Source of the DNA: Uropetala carovei | Lineage: Eukaryota; Arthropoda; Insecta; Odonata; Petaluridae | Direction of reading: 5' to 3' | Length of the DNA: 64,000 nucleotides | Assembly (NCBI GenBank): GCA_036926305.1 | Contig: JAXCHB010000035.1 | Coordinates: forward strand, 5,066,001 to 5,130,000 | Part shown: in pieces, positions 24,422-37,103 of the stretch | How the letters are laid out: every line of letters begins with the position of its first letter | How positions within the stretch are numbered: the first letter of the stretch is position 1 | Notes under the pieces: generated by a model | Told to the model about the DNA's origin: nothing | The model's input: only the letters and a program-made list of their open reading frames with translations | The model's database searches: none | Made by a program: the position numbers and the translations under genes

Positions 24422-24544
24422 GAAATGTGGAAACAGGTGAAAAAAAAGACTCGGGTTCGATTCCATTTCATAGCAGATTTTTTCACCTTTCTCCACATTT
24501 CCCATCATTACAGCTTATGCCTGTAGCATAAGGATCTTCGGATC
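24422..24544 (+). mobile_element. Foldback carrying a tRNA 3' half, plus double stem-loop module
   Basis: A 24-bp inverted repeat (24422-24445 versus 24478-24501, 22 of 24 matching) encloses GACTCGGGTTCGATTCC and CATAGCAGA. This is the T arm and acceptor end of the tRNA-like gene at 8633-8709. The downstream flank TTTTTTCACCTTTC also matches. The stem-loop module TTATGC-CTGTA-GCATAA then GATC-TTCG-GATC follows at 24515-24544. Confidence 0.6.
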
Positions 24545-24699
24545 ATTCGTTCCATCAATTTATAGGTAAGATTTGCAAATTATAGGTTGGTATACTATAC
24601 CGTATAATTTTTTTATACTAAAGTTTAATTAGCTAAATGAATTTTCGAAGTGGATCAAGAAAGGCGCGCTGCGGATTATATTCCAGCCAACGTTAAAAA

Positions 24700-25330
24700 A
24701 CAATCGTAAAAATCTTAATGATTAACTTATTTAAGGATAAAAAAAATTTGCTTTCATGAGCGGTATGGAATCCGTATCGTGATTTAACGTTAAAACAGCT
24801 TTTAAATCATATTTGTTATCAATGAATACAAATATAAATAAAGTAGGACCAAGATAACCGTCGCCATCGATAATCGTTGTTTCGATCAACCATTGTTTGT
24901 CGCCAAGTGGTATAAAAAAATGAAAAATTTCCAAAATCTCCATTTTCAGGTGCGTTTCGCTTCCAGCGTGAGCGCCTATTATCGTTGCTATGTCCGTCCG
25001 CATGTTCGTTCTTGGCTTCTACTGAACGGATTTTCATGAAATTTGATATTAAGGACGTACAATCAAATATAATACGAAAATCGCAAAAATGAATCACGTA
25101 CTCCAATCAGGGATACCACTTTACCGGTCACAAAAAATTAAATTTTCGTCATATCTCGTAAAGTATTGATCATATCAAAATATTTTTCAAATAAAACTTG
25201 TAGAACTGGTAAAGAAGAGTATTTCTTTTCCTAAACATTTTTATCATAGGAGTAGCCGTTATCGAGAAAATCAAACAAAAATGTCTAAATTCGAGTTGAA
25301 TTTAGAAAATTTCTTGCATGGTTACTTCTT
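24700..25330. repeat. Probable degenerate dispersed repeat
   Basis: Phrases such as GGATTTTCATGAAATTTGAT and GTTATCGAGAAAATCA resemble the body of family B elements, but no ends were defined. The rest is AT-rich intron. Confidence 0.3.
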
Positions 25331-25552
25331 CGTTGCTAACATAAACAATCTCACAAACAAACGTTTAATTTTCTTATGTGTGCATGTAATATTATTAAAT
25401 AGGAAGAAAATGGATTATTTATGATGAAGAAAAGAACTTTAAAACGCAATTTCCCTTACGGACAGGTATATAATTTCTTTCTAAGAGGTCGAAATTCAAT
25501 GTTATATATCTTAAGTGGTTTTTATACATGGAAAATAATGAAAAATAAATAA

Positions 25553-25604
25553 TAAAATAAAAGAAACCGCATCCGGCCCGCGGGCCGCAGGTTGGGCACT
25601 CCTG
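25553..25604. mobile_element. Right end of a hAT-type element
   Basis: Ends GGTTGGGCACTCCTG, preceded by GGCCCGCGGGCCGCA. This is the classic GC-rich subterminal part and CAGG.GTGCCCAAC-type end of hAT elements. No matching left end was found upstream. Confidence 0.5.
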
Positions 25605-27583
25605 ATCTTTCGAAGCGGTGCGCTGCGGCTGTTCTTGGAGAACATTTAGTCGATCGTGTTAGAGTGAAAAAATTTCCTGTAAATTGAAACAGAGTTAAAC
25701 AAAGACTAATAGTATTTAGAATTTTGCCTTCAAATATAAGAATCAAACAGCAAAATATTCCTTCGCGCATTGCGAATCGATAGCCCAATAGAAACTGTAT
25801 TTAGATATGTACTGTATAAATCTTGTAATAATTTAAACGAGTTATGATTTTATAATATGTTGTGAATCACACTTGGGAGGTGTAAGTAACACAATAGGCG
25901 CGTATGCACTGACAACTCTTTCCCTATCAACAGGACACACGAGTCTCAATAGCCTTTTAAAGAGTAGTATTAGGGGGGCAAATATGTATAACAAGAATTT
26001 GCACGTGTTTTACAGGTATTTCAGGAGTGGAACTTGGGTTTCCAATGATACAATTACATGAATTTAATCAACTGAGCTTCCAAATATCTTTTTTTCAGAA
26101 AAGATAAGTATTTGGAAGGAACTAAAATAAACCAAATATATAAATTAGGCAGAGAAAGGATTGAGCAAGGCTTAGCTTTCCTCTCATTTCTAGCGGTTAT
26201 ACTTTATTTATTTCGAAGTCTAATTCCTCTACTTTGGATTCATAGAGATATTATTACGTCTCCTACTTTGATAACTGCTGCTCAACGGTCACCGATAAAC
26301 AAATCTTACGGCGACGAATAATTGCAAACGAAAGATAATGAGATCTTGCGTGTTCCGGTGAATTAGTGGATGGAGTGTGGGTGGGTGCGCTTCTAAATAT
26401 ATATATATATATATCTGAGTAAGAAACCACAAGAACATAATTCATTATATAAGCTGCCAAAAACTGTTTTTATTAATTATTTTTAGACAGGATGGCTTAA
26501 TTTATGACAATGGTTCTTATTCCAGCAATGGCGTTAGATCTCGGGTTTCCGAAAGGTCACAAAACATAGGAATGAGAAATAATTCATAGCCGTTTCAAGA
26601 TATTTTCGCCACAATTTGCTATAAAAGTTTGTCAGAAACGATAAAAATGTACAAAAATAATTGGGGTCTTAAAACTAATTACATAGTACTGTTTTATGAA
26701 CACGATTTAATTTTCCATGAAGTATGTACCAAAAGAATATTTCGCTACTTTCGTACCTGATGTAGCCGTATCATAAAATTTTGCCGTCTCATGAAACACT
26801 GTTTCTATGTTTACCGGATAAAAAAAAATATCTTTGAATAACTACGCAACACATGTACGAAATGGTTTATTCATCGCTCATTCGCATCCGCCAATCAAAT
26901 GAGTCCTTGGTCGAGTCGTTATGAGGCATAAAGGGCACTCAGTCGAAACGACCAATCAATCAAGCGGTAAGACAGAAAGTCTCCATTCCACGTCAAGGCG
27001 AAACGAAGAAGTGTATTTTCACAGGTGTTCCAGAAAATTGGAATTATAAAATATAAATAGAGGTGGAAAATACCGAATGGAGGAGAGAATTTACAAGGCC
27101 GAGCTCGGGATGATTTTTTTAAAAAATCGGGAGGAAGATTGATATTGTTTTGATGCGAAGAGGTAGTTCGAAAAGAGAAGTTTTTAATTTTTTGAAATAA
27201 CGAGACGAATTGAGGGAATTTATTTTTAGAGTAATTGGAAAGTGATAGTATTTCACGTTTAAAACCGCTTTAAATAAGAGATCATTCGGAAAATTATATT
27301 TTTTCTGGAGTGCCAACCTACGACATCGATATGGCAAATACTCGTACCTATCAGAAACTTTTAAAAATACACAGGATGAATTCTTTGCCTCGTCATATGC
27401 ATAATAGCTAAAATCAATTAAGAGTTAGAAATACCTGAGTTATTTATTCATAGGTCGTAAATATATATTTATGATAATACGTGCACGTTCCATATGAAAA
27501 ATAAACTATTGGAATAACATTGTACATTTGAAAAATAATCCTGGTAAAAGGTACCATACTTAGTATCTCTATTATATATAGTA
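25605..27583. other. AT-rich intron, nothing recognised
   Basis: An AT dinucleotide run lies at 26397-26413. No other feature. Confidence 0.5.
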
Positions 27584-28668
27584 CTAGCAGAATTTCCCGT
27601 TGAATTTCAACGGATTTAGTGAAGCTACTACAGCACAACATACAAACTCTTTAAAATATATAGTAGATACTTTTTAACTTACAATTAGCTTTTCTTAAAA
27701 ATTAATCATATTTGCTTGTAACAATCCGTTTTCGAGCCTATTGCATTCAAATATAACGATAATTTTATTTCCTATCATATTACTTTCGCCAAATCCAGCT
27801 TCATTTCTTGTGTAATTATGCCTCGCTAAAATATTTACTTTTGTCTTGTAAGCAAGAAACTCGTGAAAAAGCAACGTAGAGTTGTCCATGATTTAACACT
27901 GACTCCGGTACTGTACACCAGATACGTGAGCTTATTTACGTTAATAAACATTATAATGTAGAATATAATGATTTACTTACAAAAAATGTAAGATTCCAGT
28001 ATTCAATAGACGAAAGAAGGTTTAATTATTTTCATCAATCGTTATAAACGCTTCCTGAATAATATTCAGTATCTATTTAAGTTGCTATCCATAAACATTG
28101 ATCGTTCCGTTCCTTAAACAAAAGTGCGAATCGAATAACGCTAAACTTTCGTCTATTTGTAAGCTTCATTGAAGGTAACTGAATCGGAGGTAACAATGAT
28201 GGCCGCCTTGGCAACGCCCGGGAGGGGTACGAAAAATCCACAAAATTTCGAATCAAATAGCGTATTTATGAAAACTTCGACCGTGTAACATGTAAACTTC
28301 GCAGGAATAAGATACATAGTATAGAGTTTTATTCGTCGAATAAAGCAAAAACAAAAACAATTGGTCCATATTTACGTATTTTTATGCTTGAAGGAAGAAT
28401 ACCTTGCAAGTCAAGAAATGGATTCATACGTGTTATCTTATGGAAAAATGATAATCCCCTATATTGGCAGCAGTGATTAATCCCGGTTGACCAAAGCTTG
28501 ACCATTCACTAAGTTAGGATGTAAGGAAGAATCGTACCAAATTTGGTTATTCTAGCTTTTATCGTTTAGGAGGAGTTCCATGAACAAACACACAAATAAA
28601 CAAACACACAAATACACACACAAATACACAAACATACAAACACACGCTTCAAAATATATTATAGTAGA
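27584..28668 (-). mobile_element. Non-autonomous Helitron
   Basis: On the minus strand the 3' end is CTAG (27584-27587) followed by T. It is preceded by nine bases and the hairpin CCGTTGAA-A-TTCAACGG (27597-27613). The proposed 5' end is TCTACTATAATATATTTTGA at 28668. TC start, 3' hairpin and CTAG end are the Helitron hallmarks. The interior includes CACA-rich repeats (28585-28645). The 5' flank is T rather than the usual A, so the 5' end is less certain. Confidence 0.65.
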
Positions 28669-28794
28669 AGTAGATAAGATTAAACTTCCGTCGTAAACTT
28701 GTTTACTGGTTGCCTTGGCAACGCGCGTAGAGGCAAATTTTATGAATTACTCATCGGCACACGTAATGCTTTTACGGAATCTAAACTAATATAA

Positions 28795-29472
28795 AACAGT
28801 GTCACTTTGTGTGTAATGCTCTTTGAAGCTTAATATCTCGCAAACGACTGAACTGAATTTGATGAAATTGTCAGGATAGAATTAGGATATAATAACAACA
28901 CTTTATAATGTATCGAACTGGAGATCAAAGACCGGGGTTCGACTCCAGGGGATAATTTCCATTTCCAATAACGTAATTTCACGTAAAAATGAACTTTTCG
29001 ACGCGCAGGCTTTCATTATTTTTGAGATTAAAATTAGAAAGAAATGACATACGAACTTCCGATGTAGACCATTTTAAAGAAAACATTATATAGGTTCTTA
29101 TTCTGTTCGTTTTTTTCTGCCTACTGTTCGAAATCGCTCAATTTAAACGTTTAATTCACACAGTTTGAGGAAATCTAGCCATTTTAAGGGGATGTTGCCT
29201 TGCCTACCAATTCCACTGTTAGACCTCTATATCATATTGTTATTTCAATCCTTAGGGTGTAAACGTTCTTTGATTGCTTTTAATACGAGAGAGAGGGAGG
29301 TAGAGGAAGGGAGAGGGAAAGGAGAAAGGGGAAGAGAGTGGGAGAGGGGGAATGAAGAAGAGGAAAATGACTTTCAATACTATTTATGTTTCTGATGCCA
29401 ATTTGATCTCCATAAATAGCTTGAATGATCGAATCTTTACTCCCGTTGATATTTCAACGGGCATTACACAGG
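28795..29472 (+). mobile_element. Degenerate Helitron with tRNA-like T arm
   Basis: A hairpin CCCGTTGA-TATT-TCAACGGG (29442-29461) is followed by CATTACA and CAGG, a decayed CTAG. The region near 28800-28910 matches 45060-45150 (AAGCTTAATATCTYGCAAACGAC). Inside, GACCGGGGTTCGACTCCAGG (28930-28949) looks like a tRNA T arm. It sits directly before the helicase fragment, as if inserted in it. Confidence 0.5.
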
Positions 29473-29803
29473 TCTATGAATAAACGACGGTTTGTGCAAT
29501 GGGACACGATTGGTTGTTAGAGCTATTTCAAAGTGAATTTTGTATTGCGGGTTACTAACGGTTGATAAAAAGGGAAACATTTTACATATACTGAGAATAA
29601 AGTTGGATACCTGCGGCGACGTTGATATGCCTTTAGTGCTGTGAAGAACTGTTTCCGGTAAGGCAGGCCTTCGCAATGACAATTATTAAGTCACAGGGAC
29701 AGTCTTTTGAACGCGTTTGTTTATATATAGACTCCAAAAAAAAACTTTGTTTAGCCACGGGCAATTATATGCAGCGCTGTCACGTTGTAGAAGCAAAAAA
29801 TAA
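29473..29803 (+). pseudogene. Helitron helicase C-terminal remnant
   Basis: Conceptual translation in shifting frames gives LCNGTRLVVRAISK, then KGNILHILRIKLDTCGDVDM, then FPVRQAFAMTIIKSQGQSFE, then LFSHGQLYAALSRCRSKK and a stop. These are the last conserved blocks of the Pif1-like helicase of Helitron RepHel proteins, including the F.MT..KSQGQ and HGQLY.ALSR motifs. At least one internal stop and two frameshifts make it a fossil. The rest of RepHel is not visible upstream, because that side is occupied by other Helitrons. It is followed by a Helitron 3' end at 29984. Confidence 0.85.
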
Positions 29804-29934
29804 ATTAAAATTCACGTTACTGGAGGGGCAGATGAAATAAAAAATGTGACATATTTTAATAATTTGTATAAAACACTTTAATTTCTACAATGTTATTTAT
29901 TCTTTCCTCAGATATTAATTTTTAAAGCATATCC

Positions 29935-29984
29935 AGAGAAACGGGGGTTGGTGAGCGTAGCGAGCAGGGGGCGGAGCACCCTAG
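29935..29984 (+). mobile_element. Helitron 3' terminus
   Basis: GGTGAGCGTAGCGAGC then GGGGGCGGAGCACC and CTAG, followed by T. This GC-rich hairpin plus CTAG is the usual 3' end of autonomous-type insect Helitrons. It is placed correctly about 180 bp after the helicase stop. Confidence 0.7.
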
Positions 29985-31527
29985 TTATATAATAACACTG
30001 TGCACAGCAAAGTAAATTCGAACAAAAAACTTGAATGATTTCTCGTTTAAAATTTTGCTGATATTCCGTATTTATTGGCGTCTGTTATTATCTTGCCAAG
30101 TTTTCAGGAGGCAATATATTTTTTCCCGAAATTTCACAAGCACGGGATCTGCCGTATGAAATTATTAACCAACCATAGGTATAGTCGTGGCAATTACTGA
30201 AAAATAACAATTTCCTATACAAGCTAGCAGAGTAATAAAACTTTCACTTCTAGTACTACTGATACTAATATGTTAATATCGAGCGATAAATGACCCTCAC
30301 ACTCTGCCTCTCTCTGTTTTATGCGTAAAATAACACAAAATGGAGAAATTTATAAAGCTAAATGTGGCAAAAAAACATACCAAATGTCAAAAAACTAACA
30401 AAGTGAACATTTCCGTTCATTTGGTTTAAATAGCAAATACTAACATTCAGAAGCATCGATCCGGTTTCGTCCTATTTCTTCTTCCATTTCTAAAAACACC
30501 GCGAAGACTCAAAAAAAAACAAACACGTTTCCATCCGCCCACCAACGCTTCAGGTTACGTATTCCAGAATACGTATCAGGTGCATTAACGAGATGCACGC
30601 CCTTGGAGAGCCTTAAAAATAGATTTTTCGAATGTGGGACGGAGATACACAATCGACTGATTGACTGGCAGTTAGTCCTTAGAAAAACGCGGGATGTTTG
30701 GCGTGACATGCCTGCAGCGCGATGAGGTCGCTAATACATTTTTTGCTCCTCTTTTGTTTTCGTTCGTATGTAGGCGCGATATAATAGGAGAAAGACTACA
30801 GAGGTCTGCAGTTAGAGGTAGTAGGTAGTGTTTTAGAGATATCACATTCGGATAGCACTATAGTTTTTACAATTATAAATATCCCTTGTGTTTCGTTGTG
30901 ATCTCAATTCAGAAAAGAACATTACGCTATAAGATGCGATATAACGTTAAGCATAATGTTGAACGAATATCCAACAAAGGAACCAATGAGATCTCGCATC
31001 TGTTTTCCTTCTTCTCAGTCTCGTAACAACCAAAATGGATGTGCAGTATAATACGGAGAAAATCCAATTATTCCGCATTCCATTTCAATTCTGTTAACAT
31101 TCTATAGAGTTCTTTCTCATACGTGAAAATATCGTTTGACTGGCATCTGTTAAAAAAAGAGAATAGTTAAAAAAAATACGTAGATTCATACGCGATATAT
31201 ATAGAATTTCTCCGTATATAGGCACCGGGGAGATAATTCATTGTTCTGCCTTGTGAACAATTCAATTTTATGAAACTTCAATGATTTTATATTTCAAATT
31301 ACCATTTGACGAAGAAGTTTTCTCCAGAAATCGGCATTTTTCGTCTAAATTAAAATCGTATATGTATACGTGAAAGTTCCGTGTATGTACGTTTGAAACA
31401 AATGACGGTCGACTGCTATAGTCGGATAACTGCCGATTGCCGCACTGACAGGTGACAACAATGTAAAAATATAACAATATTAATTTGTTGCAAATTTTAA
31501 TATATACTTTACTATACTTTTAATTTT
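29985..31527. other. Intron, nothing recognised
   Basis: No supported gene or element between the Helitron cluster and the hAT end at 31528. Confidence 0.5.
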
Positions 31528-31562
31528 ACCCGCAGCCCGCGGGTCGTATGTTTGACACCCTG
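31528..31562. mobile_element. Right end of a hAT-type element
   Basis: CCCGCAGCCCGCGGGTCG followed by TATGTTTGACACCCTG at 31547-31562; the minus-strand end is CAGGGTGTCAAACATA. This is a typical hAT end. The left end was not found. Confidence 0.5.
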
Positions 31563-32289
31563 CTATAAGACACGATGGCTCCTCCTGCCATCGATTACGC
31601 TCCCGAGGAAACAAAAACAAGATTTCTTGCGCCGCTTAAAAACATGGACGCGATAATATACCCGAGGCGAAAGCGTACACTGACGGCCCCGTTATCGCCA
31701 CACGATCGTCGATGACCTCTTTCGCATAATAATAAAAAAATTAAAAATCTTCGCTCTTTTCGGAGTGACTGGGGAGAAAAAACCTTCGAAAGAAAATCCT
31801 ACTTCACTCGAATTGCCGGAAAAAATAAGTACATACGTAGCATTCGTGATCCTCCATCGCACGCTCACCCTCTCCTGGCACGAGATGTGAATAACAAAAA
31901 AAGCTCAATTTATGGAGGCGATTGACAGCTTAATTAATGGAACGTCGAGGCAAGGAGGGTTCTGGGGATGTTCATTTTTTTGTATGAAAAAACGACGATC
32001 GTTGTTAACGTGCGAAAATCGAATTATATCTCCGCCCATGTCTTCTGTTTTGTTTTTACCCTGCATCGAGATCGGGAGATATTGCGCTTGCCAAACTCTC
32101 TCTTCTCTGCTCCCCCGCCGTGGAGGGAAATAAAAAAACTCCAAAGGAACGACAGGGGCAATGAGAGAGGCGGGTTATAACCGCCGTTACGTCACGAGAC
32201 TGGTGCTTACGTGATTATGCCCGCACGGTGAACGAGGATTTAAGTGGAGCTGGTGTGGCGACGGCGGCGAAGTTTACTATAGGAGACGC
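31563..32289. other. Intron, GC-richer, nothing recognised
   Basis: Open frames at 31905-32180 on both strands lack domains. No feature supported. Confidence 0.4.
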
Positions 32290-32302
32290 GCATGGCGGTG
32301 AA

Positions 32303-32945
<643 letters not shown>

Positions 32946-33069
32946 TAGGGACGTAGAGAAATTCAAAAATAAAAACAAAAATTGATTTTTCTAGCTTACT
33001 TTACGGCTTAAAACGCACAGATAGCCTAGGTAGCTTATAAACCTCATCAAGGCTTAGATGCCAAAAAAT

Positions 33070-33330
33070 ATCACGTATCAGAGAGAAGGGATAGGGAAGG
33101 AGAGGAAGTAAAGAGATCCAGAGAGACCGGAAGGAGAGTTAAGAAAAGTGATAGATGGCGAAGCAGAGAGGATTATGGGAGAGGTAGAGTTTGCAGGGAA
33201 GATAAGCACTTGGATTGCTACTGAGTGGAATGGAGCAAGGGATGGGAAAGTAAGAGGAGGGGAGGGGGGCAGAGAAAGAGAAGGGGGTGTGTGTGTGTGT
33301 GTGTGTGTGCGCGAGAGAGAGTGAGTGGGA
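33070..33330. repeat. GA-rich tract with (GT)n
   Basis: Purine-rich sequence with a GT microsatellite at 33285-33309 followed by GAGAGAG. Confidence 0.7.
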
Positions 33331-34853
33331 GGAGGGTCAGTTTGCGTACATGATACTGACTGAAAGCGCGGTCCCCAATTGGAAAACTCCTCGATGAACA
33401 ATTAACCGTGTCGCCGACAGATGTTCCAATCGAGACGGCCACAGTTTTATTCGATTATAACTTTTCTCTCTCTCTTGTTTGGCCGGTAATAATTTTAGGA
33501 GCAAGGTTTGGGATAAACGGATTGCTTGCGGACCGGGACGAGTTGAATCCTAATGGAAAAAGCATGTCGTACGGAATAGGAATTATTCGAATTAAAAATA
33601 TATATATAAAGTCTCTCGCTTTAACGTTAACTACTGCGATGAATCGATTAATAAAGGTCAGTTATTTGAAACTGTGCGAAAATCCCCTTAGCCTTCCACT
33701 TTCTTCTGATTCCATGCGAATCAGTTCGATATCATCATCGTCGCAGTATAACATTTGTCTTTGTTCAATATAGAATAGTCGCATAATATGTGATCTGATT
33801 TTAATATATTAACTGATCCCGATTTTAATATATCAACTGATCCCGATGTTTTTTTCATTTGTTCAGTTCCGTCAAAGAGAAAGCACCTTCGCGAGCATAA
33901 CTGCTTCCGGACTAACTTACACAAACAACCGCCTTCTTGCGTAGTTTTGGACACGAATCTTTAGGAAGGAACACCATATTATACATTTATATAGGCAATC
34001 GCGAAATGCACAAACATCCGTGGAGGCCCGATTGTAGGCCCGCGGCATGTGCATCATTAGTCTAGATCAGGGATCACAAACATGCGGCTCACGTATAACG
34101 TAAATTCTTTTGTCAGGTAGTTACTAATAAAATACATATTGCAATTAGCATTTTACGAATACTTCATTAGTTGGAATTTCCACTGTTAGAGGGGGCTAAA
34201 TTTCTAAAATGGGTCAACTTTAAACTAATATTGCAAAGTCAATTTACGTTATGAATTTGATATTTAAGTGGTAAGGTGTGATGGTGATTTAACAAACGAT
34301 GCATTGAAATCTTAGGAATATATATATTTCAGGAAAGTTTTAAAGAAATTTGAGACGGAACATGGCAAACGGAGATTTATTTTCTTCGGTGGCGTTAATA
34401 TAAATATAACTGAAATTATTTAACAAATATAAATAATATAGTAGATTTAATTTAGTAATTATTATAAATGGAAATATTACTTCGGAAAACACTCTTAATA
34501 AATCTATATTAAAAAAAAAGTATTGTTTTCTTAAAAAACGAGCATTACATTTTCGTCATAGGCGACGGACATTCTTGTTTATCATTTGAAAAATACATTT
34601 TAACGCATGCTTTGCTATTACGCGGTAATTAAGCGAGTTAGATCGCCGAAAGCTACCGCGTGGTTGATTTATACGAAACAAAAGTTGTTTTGGGGACAAA
34701 AAGCGCTCGACGTGGCAAAATCTGTAAGGAATTCTTCTCAGGATCGCGGCACGATAAAAAAATCTCCACGAAATTCCTACGCCTTTATATGAGACAAGAA
34801 ATCAACGGAAACTTTTCTCATACAAGTTACGAGCGATTACAAAAACGCCTCAC
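33331..34853. other. Intron 5' of exon B donor side, with a hAT left end
   Basis: Contains a short direct repeat (GATTTTAATATAT..ACTGATCCC, twice, about 33797-33848). A probable hAT left end CAGGGATCACAAACATGCGG starts at 34068; its right end was not found. Nothing else recognised. Confidence 0.45.
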
Positions 34854-34975
34854 CTAACATTCTCGTAGCGCTGAATGTAGATTTTGTGAAACATGGAGTC
34901 CCTCGGCTTCCCGGCGATGTCGGCCTTCATCTCCATAGCGACGTGACGCGGCAATACGGACAGAAGGAGCCTTTC
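34854..34975 (-). CDS. Ac3: Adenylyl cyclase exon B: linker into C1a domain
   Basis: A 122-bp exon: 40 codons in phase 0 plus AG, the first two bases of a split codon. The acceptor is TTTACAG ending at 34976; the donor is GTGAGG (34848-34853). It encodes ERLLLSVLPRHVAMEMKADI then AGKPRDSMFHKIYIQRYENV. The first half is the nearly invariant linker of type 5/6 cyclases. The second half, ending in the FHKIYIQ.Y.NV segment, is the first strand region of the C1a fold, just before the catalytic aspartates. Only the short stretch around AGKPRDS is variable, as expected for the family. The split codon AG|T is completed by exon C and gives the conserved serine of NVSILFADI. Confidence 0.95.
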
Positions 34976-36356
34976 CTGTAAATAAGAAGAGGTTTTCATT
35001 TATGGGAATTCCGTAGAAAGCGGTCCGAATAGGAATTGACGTGAAGAATGGAGTGTGTGAGGAAGAAAGAGATAAAAAAGAGAAATTTGGACATAGTAAT
35101 ATGAAATTGTGGTGATAAAGTATGAGTTCGACGGCTTATGGAATGTAATGCTATCATCATATGATACACTAAATTTTTTGTTTTTTATTGGCGTATTATT
35201 ATCGAAAGAAACTGTTTAAGATTTTTTGCCATAATTTCGTCATTGGTTTCCATTTTCGTTAATGAAGGTGAAATTTCAGAATTTACTGGTGATTTTTCTT
35301 CAAAAATATTCCATAAAACATACAAAATTGGTAAAATACTTTAATTTTGACTTAAAACCTATATGTAGTTTATACATAGTAATAAGAAAATAATCTATTA
35401 CTTCTAAGCTTCATTATCAGATTTTATAATTGTTATAAGGGAATTTAATAATATAATAAGCTACTTCACCTTGAGAATATCTCACACAACATAAAAATAG
35501 GACACCATCAACGTGTTCTTTATCTCAACATAAGCCTAGAATGAATGCTCGAGGCTAATGAATGCGGTGGGGAATTTTGGTACTCGAGTAGTCAACTTTC
35601 CGAGAACAAAGCCACGGAAAATTTGCAAGAATGGTGCTTCGAACTTCTTTTTGCATCTTCGCCTTTCTTCTCACTAATTATGGTCCCGTCTTTTTTTGGC
35701 TTGAATTTTTAACGAATAATTTTTATACTCGCCAGAATACACCTACGTGGGTTCAAGGCGGTTTTCCTTTTATTTATGTAAATATTTTACGAATAAATTA
35801 TGTATTATTTATTCTCCACACCAATAAAAACAAAACTTTAATATACAATACTTTCGTCGAGTGGCCGTGTATAGGGTATCACTCGTCTACGATTGCATTA
35901 TAATTTGGAGGGAATGCAAATTCATTGGTTTTAACGCAATTTTATGTTAACAACGTATAATTGAAGACCTAATTCCGGAGAAAATTCACTTAAGTGCTCA
36001 TTGAGATGATATGATTGCCCGTACAATCGAGTGCGTGTGTAGTTGTGATTCTTAGTTCTATAGTTGTATCGCCATGTCTTTCATGGTTTATAAGCATTTA
36101 CCCTAGCATTTTATTCATAATTAATGTTTATTTCCACTGAATTTAACATTGGAATGAAATTTTACGCATTAAAATTATGGAAACTTTAAAGTGGCAAATT
36201 TTAAATGTTAACCACAAAATTTCCACCGACGAAGAAAGTTGTTCGATAATATAACATATAAACCACTGAATTAATGATAATTTTGACTTTGATAATACCA
36301 AAACTAGTTTCCAGAGTACACCAATGTTTCATTTTATAACCGTCATCTTATCGGTA
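34976..36356. other. AT-rich intron, nothing recognised
   Basis: No supported feature. The frame at 35631-35903 has no recognisable domain. Confidence 0.5.
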
Positions 36357-36364
36357 GTACAGAG

Positions 36365-36624
36365 CAGGGGTGCCCAACATGCGGTCCAAAGGCCGGATGC
36401 GGCCCTCTAATTAATTTTATGCGACCCACCGCCAGTGTTTCATGGTTTTCAATAACTTTTTCGTTTATTTTAATTAACTACCAAATATTATTTTTCATTT
36501 AGCAAAATCTGTTAAAATATATAACGGCGAAATGGTACCTCTTAGTAAACATTCCTCAATTTAAATAAGCTCTTTTTAATGCCACCAATGCGGCCCACCA
36601 TGCAGAAAAGGTTGCCTACACCTG
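36365..36624. mobile_element. hAT-type MITE (first of a stacked pair)
   Basis: Left end CAGGGGTGCCCAAC; minus-strand right end CAGGTGTAGGCAAC; GCGGCCC-rich subterminal motifs. Flanking 8-mers are gtacagag (36357-36364) and gtatagag (36625-36632), seven of eight identical. Confidence 0.75.
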
Positions 36625-36632
36625 GTATAGAG

Positions 36633-37095
36633 AAATGCTCCGCAGCCTTTTTAATTTATACGGCACACTTTCGAGCACAGTTGAACTTCGCGGCACGCCG
36701 AACAATATACTCGTATGTGAATATGTAAAACGTTTTATCTCACCGAAGCCGACAAAAATGCAAGAAAATGAATGATCGTTTATCCTACACAGAAAAGTAA
36801 TTATCGATGAAATGTAAATTCTACAATTAAAACATACTCATCCCGAATTACGAAATAAGTCCATAAATATTGTCAATTCTCCATTTGGTAATGGTTTCAA
36901 GGAACTGAAACGGCGTAAGAAATCCTATAACATAAAGCATCGCTCTTTACCAGAAATCCATGTCTGTGGTATCAACTGAAGAATAACAAAACAGAATTTT
37001 TCCATTCCCTATAATTCCACCTAATGTACTGCGGCACACAAAGTTCTTTGTCGCGGCGAAGCAGTGTGCCGCGGGACACCGGTTGCGGAGCACTG
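36633..37095. mobile_element. hAT-type MITE (second of a stacked pair)
   Basis: Left end AAATGCTCCGCAGCC; minus-strand right end CAGTGCTCCGCAACC. Both sides carry CGCGGCAC motifs. Flanks are gtatagag (36625-36632, shared with the preceding element) and gtgaagag (37096-37103), six of eight. Confidence 0.65.
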
Positions 37096-37103
37096 GTGAA
37101 GAG

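Noticed and set aside
35631..35903. 90-codon plus frame
   Set aside because: AT-rich hydrophobic translation without recognisable signal or domain; likely chance.
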